Origin: Lachnospiraceae bacterium
Lineage (GTDB): Bacteria; Bacillota_A; Clostridia; Lachnospirales; Lachnospiraceae
DNA: 7,065 bases
Assembly (NCBI GenBank): GCA_017437705.1
Contig: JAFRYJ010000032.1
Location: 1 to 7,065 of the forward strand
Reading direction: 5' to 3'
In this document: positions 4,879 to 7,065 of the stretch, in pieces
Layout of the letters: each line of letters opens with the position of its first letter
How positions within the stretch are numbered: the stretch's first letter is position 1
Made by a program: the position numbers and the translations under genes
Notes under the pieces: model-generated
The model's database searches: none
Seen by the model: only the letters and a program-made list of their open reading frames with translations
Told to the model about the DNA's origin: nothing

Positions 4879-6165
4879 TTATCTGATTTCAGCGCGTTCG
4901 AAATCTTTTGCCCCGGGCTGATCGATCTCTGTTGTCATTATCTCATTAAAAAGGTTTTTTATCCACTCCTGTGTGAGAGGTTCCTCTCCCTCGACCTCAT
5001 ACAGATCGTGATCCGCCAGCATTTCATCGGTGTAATCCTTCAGCATGTATACGCCGTAGCCCTTCGTTTCATCCTGCACCATCGTGTACATGGGCTCGAT
5101 GGAAATGTCCGTGATCTCGATACGGGACTCGCCGTCCTCCGTTATCATGCTGATGTTCATGCGGGCCATGCCGCCCAGCAGCCTGGGCCGTTCATCCTGA
5201 GTCGATACCATATTTCCCATGGAATAGAAGCATACCATCTTATGGCCGTCCTCAGCCGTAAGCACTCCGCAGGGCTCCAGCACATGGGGGTGTGATGCGA
5301 TGCATATATCAACATTGTTGTCCAGCAGCACCTTAACCCAGTAATAGGTCGTATCCGAAGGTTCGTAAACATACTCCGTGCCGCAGTGAAGGAAAACCAC
5401 AACAACGTCGGATACTTCTTTTGCCTTTTTGACGTCCGCTGCTATCTTATCCTCGTCCAGCAGGTCTATAAGATAGGGCTTGTCCGCCGGCAGCTCCAGC
5501 CCGTTGAGGCCGTAGGTATAATTAAGAAATGCAAACCTGATGCCGTTCTTTTCCAGGGTCTTTACGGTATCCGCATCCTCCTGCGAATCGTGGATCCCCG
5601 TAAATACCATGTCGGGATGTTCCTCACGCCAGTATGCTATGGAGTCCAGAACGCCGTCCGTACCCTTGTCGTAGGCATGGTTCGAAGCATGGGAGATAAC
5701 GTCGAAGCCTGCATCATAAATGGCATCACCCACTTCAACGGGGGTGCCGAAGGTAGGGTAGCCGGAAAACTGAGTCTCATCCGCAATGAAGATGGTCTCC
5801 TGGTTGCAGTAGGCGATATCGGCCTTTTGAACCTCGTCCTTTATGTGCTCGTAAAGATGGCTGTAATCCCTGCTGCCGTCCTCTTTAAAGCCGGAATCGA
5901 TAAGCCTCTGATGTATGAGGTCGTCGCCCACGCACAGAAAGCTTACGGTGCTCACATTGCTGTCGGGCTCCGTTTCGGATACGTCCTCTGACTCTTCCGT
6001 TTCCGGCGTCTCCTCAATATTTACCGGCTCGGTCTCCGTTATGTTTTCCTTGTTGCCTGCAGGATCATCTCCGCTGCCGCCCGCGAACAGATATGCGCAT
6101 ATGGACATGGCGATGATCAGGGCAATGAAAATGTAGAATATCGGTTTTTTGTAGAAAGGCGTCAA
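4879..6165 (-). CDS. CapA-family membrane-anchored protein (upstream paralogue), TTG start
   Basis: A 428-residue CapA/PGA_cap protein, paralogue of the next gene. One membrane helix spans about residues 8-28, followed by a Glu/Thr/Ser-rich, strongly acidic linker (about 33-70) and the extracellular metallophosphatase-like domain: GDDLIH (80-85), NQET (121-124), SNH (161-163), LHCGTEY (259-265), SHPH (291-294) and YSMGN (314-318). The start is TTG at 6165. No in-frame ATG or GTG lies between it and the upstream stop at 6190-6192, AGGAG (6172-6176) sits 6 nt upstream, and the next Met (residue 20) is inside the membrane helix, matching the position of KKPIF in its ATG-started paralogue. It lacks the Ser/Asp tail of the other copy. 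Two slightly different CapA proteins made together could form a complex or act on related cell-surface substrates; that is inference. Confidence 0.92.
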   Translation of the reverse strand: MTPFYKKPIFYIFIALIIAMSICAYLFAGGSGDDPAGNKENITETEPVNIEETPETEESEDVSETEPDSNVSTVSFLCVGDDLIHQRLIDSGFKEDGSRDYSHLYEHIKDEVQKADIAYCNQETIFIADETQFSGYPTFGTPVEVGDAIYDAGFDVISHASNHAYDKGTDGVLDSIAYWREEHPDMVFTGIHDSQEDADTVKTLEKNGIRFAFLNYTYGLNGLELPADKPYLIDLLDEDKIAADVKKAKEVSDVVVVFLHCGTEYVYEPSDTTYYWVKVLLDNNVDICIASHPHVLEPCGVLTAEDGHKMVCFYSMGNMVSTQDERPRLLGGMARMNISMITEDGESRIEITDISIEPMYTMVQDETKGYGVYMLKDYTDEMLADHDLYEVEGEEPLTQEWIKNLFNEIMTTEIDQPGAKDFERAEIR

Positions 6166-6176
6166 TTCAGTCTCCT
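6166..6176 (-). promoter_or_regulatory. Ribosome binding site deciding a TTG start
   Basis: Minus-strand AAAGGAG ends at 6172 and is followed by six bases (ACTGAA) before TTG at 6165. It is the only good ribosome site near the 5' end of this capA gene and fixes the non-ATG start. In the 51-nt gap to the preceding gene I see only a poor -10-like TATCAT and no -35, so transcription probably reads through from upstream. Confidence 0.8.
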
Positions 6177-6216
6177 TTGTACATGATAATTAATTGTGTT
6201 TGTCCCCTCAGGCACA

Positions 6217-6663
6217 TTACCCGCTGCTGAAGGTCTCATGCCCGGTCACTCTCGTTCCCAGGGCGTTGGCCCATCTTTCCGGGTAAAAGCTGTAATAGGA
6301 CACATTGTTTCTGCGCCTTCTTCTCTCCAGCGCATCGACGTTTGCCCAGCAAACGGAAGGGATCCCGATTACCAGAAGGTACAGCGGCCCCAGTATCAGG
6401 GACTGGATGCAGTGGCCGTATTCGTGGGTCTGTATCTTTTCGAGATATATCGCGCCTTCGTTGCCGGCACGCACTCCGCTGCCGTAAAAAATGAAAAGCC
6501 CCAGAGATATTCCGGTATCACTCTTCCACTGCGTGGCAATGGACCCCCTGAATCTTTTATGAGGGTATCTGATGAATCTTAAAAACACGAAGAACCCGGC
6601 CAGTGTCTGCAAAATGCCCCAGGTGCACTGCCAGATCATGGCCAGAATGTATCTTATCTTCAT
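6217..6663 (-). CDS. Small membrane protein with HEYGH (HExxH) motif, putative zinc-binding
   Basis: I do not recognise a named gene. The 148-residue protein has a hydrophobic N-terminal segment (about 6-30), a short basic stretch (RYPHKRFRG), and HEYGH at 80-84, an HExxH zinc-protease-type motif. This runs straight into a second hydrophobic segment (about 89-106, ILGPLYLLVIGIPSVCW), then a basic run ERRRRR (113-118) and SFYPERWANALG (125-136). Glu129 followed by Ala and Asn recalls the third zinc ligand helix of gluzincin-type peptidases; that it is a ligand here is inference. The ATG at 6663 directly abuts the TAA of the lipid-kinase gene, with AAGG inside that gene's last codons as the likely ribosome site. 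At this size it could be a minimal membrane peptidase or a non-enzymatic metal-binding protein. Confidence 0.7.
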   Translation of the reverse strand: MKIRYILAMIWQCTWGILQTLAGFFVFLRFIRYPHKRFRGSIATQWKSDTGISLGLFIFYGSGVRAGNEGAIYLEKIQTHEYGHCIQSLILGPLYLLVIGIPSVCWANVDALERRRRRNNVSYYSFYPERWANALGTRVTGHETFSSG

Positions 6664-7065
6664 TTACTGCAGCACCTTAAGCTTTCCTTTCAGACACGAT
6701 ACCGTAAACTCGCTGAAATCTCCCACATACTCTCCGTCCGTGTGGACAACGGCGGGTTTTTCCAGTTCCACATGCATGCTCTCGCAGTCTCTTAAAACAA
6801 AACCCTTTATCTCCTTCTGCTTTCCCTTCAGAAGCTTCGGGAACAGGAAGAAGGATTTATACCTCGGCACACCGGTCAGGGCGCAGATCGACAGCATTCC
6901 GTCATCATACTCCGCATCGGGCGCCATGGGCACTCCGCCGCCCTCCGCCTTCACATTCATCGATGCGGCAAATATCATTTTATCGAGCTCCTCGCGGTGC
7001 TCTTCCTCCCCGGTGAAAAAGGTCAGAACGCCTTTCATGCTCTTCATGGTAAAGAGATCCTTTAC
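6664..7065 (-). CDS. DagK/YegS-type lipid kinase, C-terminal part (5' end outside window)
   Basis: The reading frame is open to the right edge (134 codons visible, beginning within a longer gene; the Met codon at 7047 is internal and not a credible start). The visible part matches the C-terminal beta-sandwich domain of diacylglycerol kinase-related (YegS/BmrU) enzymes: GGGVPMAPDAEYDDG at about visible residues 42-56, FLFPKLLKGKQKEIKG, and HTDGEYVGDF near the end, where the DGE is the usual conserved acidic motif. The N-terminal catalytic domain with GGDGT is outside the window. These kinases phosphorylate diacylglycerol or related membrane lipids at the inner face of the membrane, which fits an envelope-oriented operon. 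The stop codon touches the start of the next gene. Confidence 0.85.
   Translation of the reverse strand, partial: VKDLFTMKSMKGVLTFFTGEEEHREELDKMIFAASMNVKAEGGGVPMAPDAEYDDGMLSICALTGVPRYKSFFLFPKLLKGKQKEIKGFVLRDCESMHVELEKPAVVHTDGEYVGDFSEFTVSCLKGKLKVLQ

Noticed and set aside
6664..7047. Complete small gene starting at the ATG at 7047
   Set aside because: The frame is open beyond it to the window edge and the protein is only the C-terminal domain of a DagK/YegS-type kinase, so the gene continues outside.

Overview
The window looks like part of a chromosome from an anaerobic, Gram-positive-type Clostridia (Lachnospiraceae-like is my guess; the genus is not resolvable by eye). The reasons are a four-subunit ferredoxin-linked 2-oxoacid oxidoreductase, strong AGGAGG-type ribosome binding sites, a tRNA-sensing T-box leader, and single-helix-anchored CapA proteins. 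Base composition is moderate, roughly half G+C. Every gene I can support is on the minus strand, so the region reads from right to left. I see no mobile element, rRNA, tRNA or CRISPR.

Right-hand unit (7065 to 2569). This is a tightly packed set of five genes: the C-terminal part of a DagK/YegS-type lipid kinase (cut by the window edge), a small membrane protein with an HEYGH motif, two tandem paralogous CapA-family surface proteins, and a divergent CobL (CbiE-CbiT)-like protein. Junctions are a direct stop/start abutment (TAA-ATG), 51 nt, 19 nt, and a 4-nt ATGA overlap, so this reads as one operon with a cell-envelope flavour. The first capA paralogue starts at TTG.

Intergenic control region (2568 to 1908). 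It holds, in minus-strand order, a weak hairpin after the CobL-like gene, a cluster of small GC-rich inverted repeats, a perfect-consensus sigma-A promoter (TTGACA, 17 nt, TATAAT), a complete T-box riboswitch with its terminator, a perfect 15-bp-arm palindrome directly after that terminator, and another GC-rich hairpin in the leader of the next gene.

Left-hand unit (1907 to 1, running off the edge). porG, porD and porA overlap one another by 4 nt each (ATGA). They encode the gamma, delta (2x[4Fe-4S]) and alpha subunits of a pyruvate/2-ketoisovalerate-type 2-oxoacid:ferredoxin oxidoreductase; porB is expected just outside the window.

The most interesting point is that the T-box appears to read an isoleucine codon (ATC) and a tRNA with discriminator A. 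A 2-oxoacid:ferredoxin oxidoreductase switched on by uncharged tRNA-Ile suggests that it runs in the synthetic direction (reductive carboxylation to a 2-oxoacid precursor of isoleucine) rather than as ordinary catabolic pyruvate oxidation. The second is the CobL-like protein: it lacks the front half of CbiE and has a degenerate SAM-binding glycine loop, yet is translationally coupled to a CapA gene.
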